From NCBI RefSeq assembly GCF_012927205.1, contig NZ_JABBGC010000001.1, positions 2,108,001 through 2,172,000 on the forward strand: a stretch of 64,000 nucleotides of DNA, read 5' to 3'. The DNA comes from Chitinophaga fulva. Lineage in GTDB: Bacteria > Bacteroidota > Bacteroidia > Chitinophagales > Chitinophagaceae. The position numbers were made by a program, and so were the translations under genes. Below the pieces are notes generated by a model, which saw nothing but the letters and a program-made list of their open reading frames with translations, was not told the origin of the DNA and searched no databases. This document shows, piece by piece, positions 8,382 through 17,800 of this stretch (its first letter is position 1; every line of letters begins with the position of its first letter).

Positions 8382-9485
8382 TTAGTTTTTCCGGAGATAA
8401 CCAAACAAACCATGAGACTCATCATCAGGACCTGCAGTAAAGAACAGCTGACCTGGTGCTGAAGGCACGTTGCTTTCCAGTGCCCACAAGCCTTCTATGA
8501 TAACCGGACCAGTACCTTTCTGCAACTGTCCGAGGTAAAGTCCTTTTTCGCTATAAGCGTTGATATGCCCGTCGCCAAAATTGCCGATGAGGATCACGCC
8601 ATCTTCCATGCCGGAGCAGCCTTGTGTGATGCCCCATGGTGAATTGAGCGTACCTTGTGAGACAAACCTCCTGATAAGTTTACCATTAGGTCTGTAGATG
8701 TCCACATATCCATTGCCAGGGCCAGCCTGATCATCATGTTTGTCGGGTTTTTGTTTGGCGTAGGTAACGAAAAGCACGCCTTCTATGTTCCGGATATTGA
8801 ACGGCGCAAAGCCTGTCGGGATAGCCGGATCAACGAATGGTTTGGTAGAAACGTAATGGAAGGCGGAGTCAAATACATCGATGGTGCCATTATGGAAATT
8901 GGTCGCATAAATGTAGTTTTTGCCACTGTCGCTGGCCAGTGCAATGCCTTTGTAAACAGCATTGAAAGAGGAGCGGTTGGCTTGTATCACAGCAGTATCG
9001 CCGGATGTCCAGGATACAATAGTGCCGTTTTCAGTGGCAAAAATAAAGCGGGCGCCCTTGAAGCTGGTCGTGTTATTGAATACCTGGCCGGTAGGGCTGC
9101 CGGGGTCTTTACCTCCTGGTGAAGGGATAATTACCGGTGGTCTCAGCGTAGCACCGTTTTTATCGTAGATAACGCTGGAGCCGTCGCCATTGGAGGAGAT
9201 CCAGAAGGCGCCTGTGGGCCCTACGGCAATGCCCCACGCATTCACCAGATGCGGATCGATACGTCCTGCATCATAACCGGCAGTATCAGCCACCAGGTTG
9301 GTTTGTTTATAAGTTTTGCCCAGACAGTCACACTGGTCGCAGGCGTGAAAGGGATCATTCTTATGACAGCTGGTTACCGATAACATAAATGTGATGACCA
9401 TCATCGCGATGCCGGCACGAATAAATTTTGGGGGTGTTCCGACAGGCTTTACCGCTGCCGGCATTTTTTTAAACAAGGCGCTCAT
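8382..9485 (-). CDS. TIGR03118-family beta-propeller lipoprotein
   Basis: A 367-residue exported protein. A basic start is followed by a hydrophobic stretch ending in MLSVTSC (cysteine about 40), a likely lipobox. The body repeats short beta-rich units typical of propellers: NAWGIAVGPTGAFWISSNGDG (split, about 79-99), GIALASDSGKNYIYATNFHNG (split) and NSPWGITQGCSGMEDGVILIGNFGDGHINAYSE (split). This matches my recollection of the uncharacterised TIGR03118 family; its function is unknown. A cysteine-rich CDQCDC follows the lipobox. The gene stands alone and is divergent from the ricin-like gene at 9814, with a perfect palindrome just ahead of its start. Confidence 0.7.
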   Translation of the reverse strand: MSALFKKMPAAVKPVGTPPKFIRAGIAMMVITFMLSVTSCHKNDPFHACDQCDCLGKTYKQTNLVADTAGYDAGRIDPHLVNAWGIAVGPTGAFWISSNGDGSSVIYDKNGATLRPPVIIPSPGGKDPGSPTGQVFNNTTSFKGARFIFATENGTIVSWTSGDTAVIQANRSSFNAVYKGIALASDSGKNYIYATNFHNGTIDVFDSAFHYVSTKPFVDPAIPTGFAPFNIRNIEGVLFVTYAKQKPDKHDDQAGPGNGYVDIYRPNGKLIRRFVSQGTLNSPWGITQGCSGMEDGVILIGNFGDGHINAYSEKGLYLGQLQKGTGPVIIEGLWALESNVPSAPGQLFFTAGPDDESHGLFGYLRKN

Positions 9486-9813
9486 GTTGATACATTTTAA
9501 AATGTGATAGAAAATAGTATGGGTGAAGTGTTGTCATACGACAACCTTCGGTGAAAAGCGGGTTTCTGCCAGTCTCAGCAATCATCAATACCAAACACGA
9601 TGAATTACGATTTCTTTTGGGGTGATTTTTTTTCAAGAGGTGAGATGAATAAATAAGGATTAACGGGTAGGAAATGTTGCACGAATGTTAAAAAAAATAT
9701 TGTGATGGCTGGGTGCGGTTCCATGCAACATTCGATTGTTTTGCCAGTCATAGATTTTATTTGATGAATCTATCAGACCTTCCGAACTTATTGTTAATAA
9801 ACTGTCGGACCTC
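9486..9813. promoter_or_regulatory. Divergent intergenic region with palindromes
   Basis: A 328-base gap between divergent genes. It contains the perfect 14-bp palindrome ACATTTTAAAATGT at 9492-9505, seven bases before the minus-strand start, and GTTGTC-ATAC-GACAAC at 9530-9545. These could be operator sites. No full TAnnTTTG element is clear on either strand; TAGATTTT, upstream of 9814, is a seven-of-eight match. Nothing else is recognised. Confidence 0.4.
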
Positions 9814-10314
9814 ATGAAACCAATTTTACTTTTCCTATGGATGACCATCGTCACCATAACTGTTGCTGCACAGCAAATTTCCGGTACTTATGCTATCCGT
9901 AATGTTCAGACGGGTATCCTGTTGCGCATCAAAGATGCTGATACCCGCAACGGTACGCCTATCGTGGCTTATTCACCGGTCAACTGGAAATGTGTGACCT
10001 GGGATTTCAAACATGTGGCAGATAACACCTATCAGCTGGTGAACCTGTACTCCGGCAAAACACTACAGCCGCAAACCACGGCAGCAGCCGGAGCAACACT
10101 GGAGGAGCAGCCATTGGTGACCGGCAATGACAACCAGGAATATGAGTTTATTCCTGCAGGCAAAGACCAATATCTGGTGAAGCTGAAAGGAACAACACTT
10201 TATCTGACGCCAGCCGATGACAAAGGGACTGTGAACGCCCCGGTGGTACTGGCTCCGGTGAACAACACCGCATTACAGCACTGGACGTTGAAAGAACAAC
10301 ACCCCGAGATGTAG
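9814..10314 (+). CDS. Secreted ricin-type beta-trefoil-like protein
   Basis: A 166-residue protein with a signal peptide (about 1-19, cleavage after AAQ). It is followed by a single lectin-like beta-trefoil: SGTYAIRNVQTGILLRI, then TYQLVNLYSGKTLQPQ and QYLVKLKGTTLYLTP, with a closing LQHWTL. These repeats resemble RICIN domains, which often bind carbohydrate, but the QxW signature is only partly kept, so binding is uncertain. No catalytic module is attached. Confidence 0.6.
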   Translation: MKPILLFLWMTIVTITVAAQQISGTYAIRNVQTGILLRIKDADTRNGTPIVAYSPVNWKCVTWDFKHVADNTYQLVNLYSGKTLQPQTTAAAGATLEEQPLVTGNDNQEYEFIPAGKDQYLVKLKGTTLYLTPADDKGTVNAPVVLAPVNNTALQHWTLKEQHPEM

Positions 10315-10374
10315 CACGGAATAGTTTTTGCGGCGGTCGCTTCATTGTTTACCCACTTTAAAAGCTGTCGTCTT

Positions 10375-11343
10375 ATGATCTTTGTTGAAAGTGAATTTGC
10401 GCCGCTGCGCACCGTTGTCCTGGCTGAATCGGAATTTGGCATGCCCAAGGTCCAGCGGGAAGAAGACCTGAAATTCCTGACCCCTGAAGCACGCACCGAC
10501 CTGCACACCAAAACAGGCATGGACTACGGTGACGCCTATCCGGAAAAACAACAGGCATGGATAAAAGAACGAGATGCCTTTAAAACCGTGCTCCTGGAAC
10601 ACGGTGTGGAAGTGTTACGCCCCCGGCGCCTTACCGCAGCAGAAAAAAAAGCCGGCGGTGATGACGGCTACGCTAATTTTTTCTCCCGTGATCCTTTCTT
10701 TACTGTCGGTAACCTGGTGATAGAAGGATCGATGCGTTTGTTGCATCGCCGCATGGAAGTGCTGCCGGTACGGGACATTATGCTGGAACGGGTGTACCCC
10801 GAAACATGCACCTATGTGGCCGCACCGCGCGCGGAAGTGGCAGCAGCAAATGATGTGACCCTTGGCCCTGGCCCCTTTATTGAAGGTGGTGATGTACTGG
10901 TGCTGGACAAACATATTTTCGTTGGCAGCTCCGGCCTCGCCTCCAATGCGCTGGGCGCCCGGTGGCTCGAAAAACTGCTGCAGCCCTACGGATATACGTT
11001 GGAGATAGTACCGCTGCAACCGGATATCCTGCACCTGGACTGTGCCCTCGGTCTCATCAAAGATGGATTGATGGTGGTATGTGAAGCTGCTTTCAAAGAT
11101 GGTATCCCCGAAAAGCTGCGCTCCTGGGACCGTATCGATGTAACATACAAAGAAACCACCAACCTGGCCACGAACGGACTGCCGCTTAGCCCGGAGGTAT
11201 ATGTGACTGATCCGGTGTTCCGGCATATCGGTGATCAGATAGCCAGCCGTGGTGTGAAGGTGGAATATGTGGATTTCCAAATCACCCGAAGCCTGGGAGG
11301 TTCTTTCCGCTGCAGTACGCAACCGTTGTTACGCAAAAGTTGA
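10375..11343 (+). CDS. Amidinotransferase / dimethylarginine dimethylaminohydrolase-like enzyme
   Basis: A 322-residue cytoplasmic enzyme of the guanidino-group-modifying superfamily. Landmarks are an acidic EGGDVLVLDKHIFVG loop (about 172-186), a catalytic His in ILHLDCALG (about 220) and the C-terminal nucleophilic Cys in GGSFRCSTQPLLR (about 313). The superfamily includes arginine deiminase, DDAH and amidinotransferases; I cannot tell which reaction applies. A TTG at 10345 would add ten residues, but the ATG at 10375 starts directly at the first conserved strand and is preferred. A terminator follows. Confidence 0.7.
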   Translation: MIFVESEFAPLRTVVLAESEFGMPKVQREEDLKFLTPEARTDLHTKTGMDYGDAYPEKQQAWIKERDAFKTVLLEHGVEVLRPRRLTAAEKKAGGDDGYANFFSRDPFFTVGNLVIEGSMRLLHRRMEVLPVRDIMLERVYPETCTYVAAPRAEVAAANDVTLGPGPFIEGGDVLVLDKHIFVGSSGLASNALGARWLEKLLQPYGYTLEIVPLQPDILHLDCALGLIKDGLMVVCEAAFKDGIPEKLRSWDRIDVTYKETTNLATNGLPLSPEVYVTDPVFRHIGDQIASRGVKVEYVDFQITRSLGGSFRCSTQPLLRKS

Positions 11344-11396
11344 AGCAGACACAGCAAGAATAAATACATCATTTATAGTAAAAATATTTTTCTGAG

Positions 11397-11420
11397 AAAC
11401 CGCTTCGTGCGGTTTTTTTT
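11397..11420 (+). terminator. Terminator after the guanidino-modifying enzyme
   Basis: Stem AAACCGC / GCGGTTT with a TTCGT loop (11397-11415) followed by T residues to 11420. Confidence 0.8.
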
Positions 11421-11469
11421 ATGCTGAAATACGCTGTCAGTATGGTTTTTATGCATAATGTCGTGCCTA

Positions 11470-11500
11470 TTGTGAATGTCTTTCCTGATCGTTATATTTG
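11470..11500 (+). promoter_or_regulatory. Bacteroidetes-type promoter of the histidine kinase gene
   Basis: TTG at 11470-11472, a 20-base spacer and TATATTTG at 11493-11500. Both elements and the spacing fit the -33/-7 consensus. The start codon is about 98 bases downstream, leaving a leader of about 90 bases. Confidence 0.65.
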
Positions 11501-11597
11501 GTAGAGAATGTTCGGAAGACTTACAGATGCTTTGTTACCCTGGTTCATGACGAATTAGAGAGGTGAACACTGTTTTTTAGTATAATAATAATGTTGA

Positions 11598-13700
11598 ATG
11601 CGTTTTTTCCCTGTGTTCCGTGATCAGCGATTTTATGAAAAGATATGGTGTTGGTTGATCCCATTGTTATGTAGTTTGCCAGTGGCCTGCAACCAATCGA
11701 ATCGTGATAACGAAGATCATCCCGCGTTTTTTGAGCCGGTTTTTCAAAAGATAGACCAACTTGGCCCCGGACAAAAGCCGGAGGCTTTCCGCATATTGGA
11801 TGCTGTTTATGCTGGCTTTCCCAAGCCGGGCCCAATGGACCTGGTGTGGAAATATCGTTATAAACTGGATTACTACTGGCTCAGTCAAAATGACCGCTTT
11901 CATACAAGAGTATATGCGGACAGTATATTGCAGGTGTTATCGGGAAAAACCGACAGGCCGGGATATGCAGTAGAATATGGCCGGGCATTGATGTACATCG
12001 GGGATATATACCGGGATGAAGGAAAGCTGGACAACGCCGTGTCGTTGTATTATGAAGGCAGGACGTTTATCCAGCGGAACGGTGATACCTGCACTATGGG
12101 GGAATATAGCCTGAGACTGGCGATGGTATATTACCGGCAGCGGAAATATAACCTCGCCATTCCCTATTTCAGGGAAATGTTTGCGGAGCTGTCAGCCTGT
12201 AATGCGAAGCCGTTTTATCGGTTTTGTTATCAACAGGGGCAGCTGGATAATATCGGGTTGTGTTTTGATCACCAGGACCAAAAAGACAGTGCCATGTATT
12301 ACTACGACAGCGCCATGCGTTATATAGAGCAATACAAAGCCCCTTTTATGAAGTTGCCCAACCAGGTTATGTATACAATGGCTGCGGAAGCGGTGATTTT
12401 GGGGAATAAAGGAAGCTTGTTATTGCGGACCGGCGATACGGTTGCTGCAGAAAAACTGTTGAATGAAAGTGTCCGGATCAATCTTTTGCAAGGTACGGAG
12501 TTCAGGGATGCACTGTTAACGATGGGCAAACTGATTCAACTGCAACTGGAACAAAAAAGATTTCCAGAAGCGCAGCAAGGGTTGCTGAAAATGAGAGCTG
12601 CCCTCGATTCTGTGCCTGTTAATGCGGCAGAGCTGTCATGGCGGGAATTGCAATCGGAGTTTAGCGAGGCTACCGGGAAAAAGAAGGAAGCGCTGGCATT
12701 CCTGAAAAGCTATCAACGGATGAAAGATTCACTGGCATCCCTGGATGATCCTTTTCAGGCGTTGGATGTCAATACCCAGTTTAATTATCTGTCCGGTGAG
12801 ATGGAATTAGATCTGTTGAAAAAACAGAACGAAATCAAGAACATCTACCTCAGTGTCATGTTGCTCCTTACACTGATGGTGATCATCATCGGCCTTCTTA
12901 TATGGCAATACTCGAAGCGTTCCAAAAAGCAGGCCGCCAAGCTGGAAAGCCTTAACAGGGTGATCACGCGGCAAAACGAACATCTGGAAAAAGGCCTGCG
13001 GGCATTGGAACACAGTCAGCAGGATAATACCCGCATGCTCAAAATAGTGGCGCATGACCTCCGTAACCCCGTAGGCAATATGATTTCCATGGCCGACTTT
13101 CTGCAGAACTATGGCAACGTTACGGATGAACAGAATAATGAAGCGCTGCACCTTATCCAGCAATCCGGCCATATGGCACTGGAGCTGATCAGTAATCTGC
13201 TGTACATGAATATACGGGGAGATATCAGGAAAGAGCAGGTAGAGGTGGATGTGGCCCTGCGCTATTGTGTCGATCTGGTAAAAACAAAAGCAAGCGAAAA
13301 ACAACAACAGATCATTGTTCATCTCTTTCATGCCACGATCTGGGCTAGCCGCGAAAAGATATGGCGCGTATTCTCCAATCTTATTACCAATGCTGTTAAA
13401 TTCAGTCCTGTAGGCGGTACTGTGGAGGTATCCATGCAAATAGCAGATGCTGTTGTCCGCATCACAGTACGGGACAATGGCATCGGTATACCCGATCCGC
13501 TGAAGGGAAGTATTTTTAATCTCTCGCAGGATGTAAAACGCCGGGGCACTATGGGCGAAGAATCTTTTGGCTTCGGGCTGGCGATCTCCAAACAAATTGT
13601 AGATGCCCACGGAGGCCGGATATGGTTTGAAAGTGAAGAGGGAAAAGGTACAGCGTTTATCGTGGAACTGGAAAAATACAATGAACTGAATCACCACTGA
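11598..13700 (+). CDS. TPR-containing membrane sensor histidine kinase (orphan)
   Basis: A 700-residue hybrid of an extracytoplasmic TPR sensor and a kinase core. The N-terminus has a hydrophobic signal ending LLCSLPVAC, possibly a lipobox. Residues about 40-400 are tyrosine-rich TPR-like helices. One membrane helix (about 415-438, YLSVMLLLTLMVIIIGLLIW) leads to a coiled linker. The phospho-acceptor is in MLKIVAHDLRNPVGN (His about 486), and the ATP-binding domain has N box NLITNAVKFSP, G1 VRDNGIGIP and G2 GFGLAIS. There is no receiver domain or adjacent response regulator. The FHA/kinase pair starts 225 bases downstream beyond a terminator, so a functional link is possible but unproven. Confidence 0.9.
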   Translation: MRFFPVFRDQRFYEKIWCWLIPLLCSLPVACNQSNRDNEDHPAFFEPVFQKIDQLGPGQKPEAFRILDAVYAGFPKPGPMDLVWKYRYKLDYYWLSQNDRFHTRVYADSILQVLSGKTDRPGYAVEYGRALMYIGDIYRDEGKLDNAVSLYYEGRTFIQRNGDTCTMGEYSLRLAMVYYRQRKYNLAIPYFREMFAELSACNAKPFYRFCYQQGQLDNIGLCFDHQDQKDSAMYYYDSAMRYIEQYKAPFMKLPNQVMYTMAAEAVILGNKGSLLLRTGDTVAAEKLLNESVRINLLQGTEFRDALLTMGKLIQLQLEQKRFPEAQQGLLKMRAALDSVPVNAAELSWRELQSEFSEATGKKKEALAFLKSYQRMKDSLASLDDPFQALDVNTQFNYLSGEMELDLLKKQNEIKNIYLSVMLLLTLMVIIIGLLIWQYSKRSKKQAAKLESLNRVITRQNEHLEKGLRALEHSQQDNTRMLKIVAHDLRNPVGNMISMADFLQNYGNVTDEQNNEALHLIQQSGHMALELISNLLYMNIRGDIRKEQVEVDVALRYCVDLVKTKASEKQQQIIVHLFHATIWASREKIWRVFSNLITNAVKFSPVGGTVEVSMQIADAVVRITVRDNGIGIPDPLKGSIFNLSQDVKRRGTMGEESFGFGLAISKQIVDAHGGRIWFESEEGKGTAFIVELEKYNELNHH

Positions 13701-13736
13701 CATTTTTATTGCCGTGCCAGTCTTTTTATTAGATAC

Positions 13737-13777
13737 AAAGAAAGTCGTATAGTCATGCTATATGGCTTTCTTTTTTT
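13737..13777 (+). terminator. Terminator after the histidine kinase
   Basis: A 16-position stem AAAGAAAGTCGTATAG / CTATATGGCTTTCTTT with two G-U pairs, loop TCATG and a T run. It separates the kinase from the FHA operon. Confidence 0.75.
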
Positions 13778-13925
13778 GAAAAAAAATAGCTTATTTTAGC
13801 ATGACAGGTATAATTGATTACCTATGTGCGATTATATATCCGCTTCTGACCGAAATCCCTGTCATCTCTATCTGATCAGCATACCGCCATATCACTGTCG
13901 ATATTTAAATTGAAACTGACTATCC

Positions 13926-14858
13926 ATGGCAAGTATGATCAATGTTGTAACAAAAGAACTGATTGTATTAACACCCTATTATGCCTTCGGACGAAATGCG
14001 TCCATCGTTCACACTACTATTCCGCAGCAGGATGTATCTCAATCCCATGCTACTATTTTCTGGAACCGGGAAGGTTGGTTCCTGCGTGACCACAGCCGGA
14101 ACGGCACATTGATCGATAATGAACTGTTGTGCCAATCTATCCGCAAGCTGAGTAAAAAGCACCAGATACGGTTTGGCAACACGGAAAGTACCTGCTGGAA
14201 TATCATCGATCTGAAACCTCCCGCACCCTATCTGAAGTCGGTGCATTCAAAAGAAAAGGTTATGCCGTTGCCAACCGGAACGGATGCACGGATATTTTGT
14301 TCGCCTCATCATGGATGGGTGTATGAAATGAATGGCCATATCACCCATTTGTCGGATGGCTGCAGTGTTTTTTTTCAGAACGAAGAATGGCTGTTCATAG
14401 CCAACGGTTACCTGGAGGAAACGATCGATCATCAGCACCTGGTGAACAACACTGTTTTCCTTTTCACATTGAGCAGTAATGAAGAACATATCCGGTTACA
14501 GTTGCGGGTATCAGACGATCAACTCATTGATCTGGGCAGCCGCGCGCATAATTACCTGTTGCTGGTGCTGGCGCGGAAGCGGCTGGCAGACCATATTGTA
14601 GGACAAAGTCCGGAAGAACAGGGTTGGATTTCCCTCGATGAGCTCATAAGAGACATCTCCAAAGAGATGCAAAAAGACATAGATGTATATTTTATCAACC
14701 TGCAGATTTTTCGCTTACGGAAACAGCTATACGAACAACTGTCCTTCGGACAAATGTTTGCCAATGTTGTGGAAAGACGTATGGGAGAAGTCCGTTTAGG
14801 GCATCCTTTCTTCAGTATCAGCAAGGGGTCTGAGGAGCAGGGCAGTATCCTGCCCTGA
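13926..14858 (+). CDS. FHA-domain protein with C-terminal winged-helix-like region
   Basis: A 310-residue cytoplasmic protein. Residues about 10-95 form an FHA domain with the phosphothreonine-binding signature: FGRNASIV, SQSHATIFW and DHSRNGTLIDNE. The middle (about 115-190) is beta-rich and unrecognised. The C-terminal third (about 200-300) includes WISLDELIRDISKEM and FINLQIFRLRKQLYEQ, which look like winged-helix or helix-turn-helix packing, so it may bind DNA when bound to a phosphoprotein. It ends six bases before the giant Ser/Thr kinase gene and is almost certainly cotranscribed. The kinase is the obvious source of its phosphothreonine ligand. Confidence 0.8.
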   Translation: MASMINVVTKELIVLTPYYAFGRNASIVHTTIPQQDVSQSHATIFWNREGWFLRDHSRNGTLIDNELLCQSIRKLSKKHQIRFGNTESTCWNIIDLKPPAPYLKSVHSKEKVMPLPTGTDARIFCSPHHGWVYEMNGHITHLSDGCSVFFQNEEWLFIANGYLEETIDHQHLVNNTVFLFTLSSNEEHIRLQLRVSDDQLIDLGSRAHNYLLLVLARKRLADHIVGQSPEEQGWISLDELIRDISKEMQKDIDVYFINLQIFRLRKQLYEQLSFGQMFANVVERRMGEVRLGHPFFSISKGSEEQGSILP

Positions 14859-14864
14859 TGAAGG

Positions 14865-17800
14865 ATGCCTGAGAACAGCAAAGCATTCCTTATGGAAGAA
14901 CCCTCAATGCATGATCAGTTTCCCTTCATGGAATATTACCACATCGTGGAATTGTTGTGCGATGGTGCGCACAGTAGTGTGTATAAGGCTGTCCAAAAAG
15001 CTACCCGCCAGTATGTGGCGATCAAACTGATAAAAGGGAATTTGTTGTCGGAAAAGCAGCTGCAGGAGAGGTTTGAACGGGAGGTACGGATCTGCGCAGA
15101 AATCAACCACCCTTACATTGTTAAATTGCTGGATACCGGTTATACCGGTGACAACATGCCTTTTGTTGTATTCGAATATATCGCCGGTATTACGCTGAAA
15201 CAGTTCCTTCAACAGGAAGGTGCTATCAACCTGCCGTTGGCGGTAGAACTGATGGGGCAGGTATTGGACGCGCTTGCCTGTGCGCATAGCATGAGCATTG
15301 TGCACCGCGACCTGAAGCCTGAGAATATTATGATCACACAACCCGGGGCAAGACCTTATGCCAAAGTACTTGATTTTGGTATTGGTGCTTTTACGGGAGA
15401 TAGTTTTCCGGTAGATAATGCCGCTGGTACTCCTGCCTATTGTGCGCCGGAACAATTGCGGGGAGAACCGCCTTCCACACGATCAGATATCTATGCCTGG
15501 GGGTTATTGCTGACAGAATGCATCACCGGTACGCCGGTTTTCAGGGGTATCACCACAGCCGCTGTGTATGAAGGGCAGTTAAGCCCGGACCCTGTTCCGC
15601 TGCCGGATTTTATAGCAGGGCATCCATTGACCGCTTTGTTGCAAAGGGTATTGGAAAAAAAGGCAGTCAACAGGGCTGGGGATGCACATCTGTTACTGCA
15701 GGAGCTGGCAGCCATGGACTTCATGGACCTGCCGCTGGTGGCGCCTGTTGATGCTTTGTTGAGACCCTCCAACACGGGAACGATGGACAATATGCTGGCA
15801 TGGAACTACGATAAACGGGAAAAACGATTGATAACGGTGCTGTCCATAAAGCTGGATGTGCTGGGCTGTCGGGGTAGCCATCCGGAAGAGGAGTTGCTGG
15901 AAGAATTACAACACCGGCAGCTGAGTGCCTGTGCTGCTATCGCTACCCGCTTCGGTGGTTTTGTAAAGGGTATGATGGCAGATCACCTGCTGATTTATTT
16001 CGGTTATCCACAGGCGACGGATAATGATGCGCGCATGGCCTGCCGGACAGCACTGGAAGTATTAGAGGACATGCAGCAGTACAGCATAACGTTGTATGAA
16101 CAGAAAAAAGTGATGCTGGAAACCAGGCAGACGATGCATACCGGTACTATTATTTCACGGAGGAACAGAGTACCGGAAGGCATCACTGCCAATACCGGAT
16201 TTAAGTTGCTGCACTATACGCCGGCTGATCGTATACTCGTTACCGATACTACCGCTGCACTGATCGGAACATTTGCGGAGCTGGAGAAGAACCATGGTAT
16301 GACGGATGAGGAGTGTTTGCCGGTACAGGAAACATTCTACGTATTGAAAGAGCGCCGCGCGGAAGCGTTTTCGCAACTATACTCTGCTGCTGCCAATCGT
16401 TCCATGCATGGGCGGACCGCCGCGTTGGATACGATTATCCGGCATTTTGAGCAGGTGGCTGCCGGCAGGAGGAAGGTGATACTGGTAACCGGCGATGCCG
16501 GTATCGGCAAATCGAGGTTGCTGCTGGAAGCCAGGAAAAAGATGACGGCAGTCACCCTGATTGAACGCCGCTGTTTGCCGGAGCATCGGCATATCGCGTT
16601 GTTTCCTTTTATTGAAATCATCCGGCAGTATTATGGATTGTATCAGCATGCGGGGGCGTGGGTGGTCCCACTGTTGGAGCGACTATTATCTGTGGCCGGA
16701 TGTGACCTGACAGTCACTTTGCCGGTAATGCTGTCTTGTTTCGGATTTCCATTTACGGATAAATATCCGGCATTGCAGGCGGGGCCGGCTGATCAAAAAA
16801 AGATCCTCTTTCAGGCGTTAAGGAAATGTATGGGAAACATCTCCCGGAAGAAAAAATATGTATTGCTCCTGGAAGACTTGCAATGGATGGACCCCAGCAG
16901 CAGGGAGTTTCTGGCGGGTATGATTGCTGAAAAAGAGGAAGAAGGAGGTATGTTCCTGCTTTCAGCCAGAACGGAATTTATGCCCGGGTGGGATGCTACG
17001 TCATTTACCCGGCTGCAATTGGGGCCGCTGGATATCTGCGCAGTAAGAAGAATGATAGAAGAACAGTTGGGATATGGAAAAAAAATAGCGCCCGCCTCGC
17101 TGCATTATGTGATGCGGCATACAGACGGTGTACCGTTTTTTATAGAAGAGCTGTTGCAGCTGTTACTGGCGGAAGGATGGCTGGTAGCGGTACGGGATAC
17201 TTATCACCTCATGGACGATGGCCGGCAGCCCGGTGTGCCATTGACGCTGAAGGAATTGTTGCATGCGAAACTGGACCAGACTGGTAGCGCCAGAGAAACA
17301 GCGCAGCTGGCTGCTACCATAGGAAGGGAATTCTCTTCCCGGCTGTTGATGAAAGTAGCCATGAAAGAAGTCTGTAGTGTATGGAATGACTTGCAGATGC
17401 TGACAGCAGCAGATATCATTGTACCGTTACGGACAGAGAAGGGGTTGTGGTATGTGTTCCGGCATATGCTTTTCTGTGAAGTGGCGTATGACAGTCAGCC
17501 GGCGCCGGTACGGGAACAGGCACACGCCCGCATAGCGGAAGAACTGATTGCAGTGATAGATCCTGATGGGCAGCCGGATGTGCTGGCCGTGAATACCCTC
17601 GCACAACACCTGTATGGCGCGGGAAATGTGGCAGCAGCTATTGAATGGCTGTTGACCGGTATTCAGCAACTGATCAGTACCTCGGCCAACCGGGAATGTA
17701 TACCGCTTTGTGAACAGGCGCTGAAATGGCTGCGGGAACTGCCTGCCGATCATATTACCGAACTGGCCATCAGGCAATACCTGCTTTCCAATCTGGTGAT

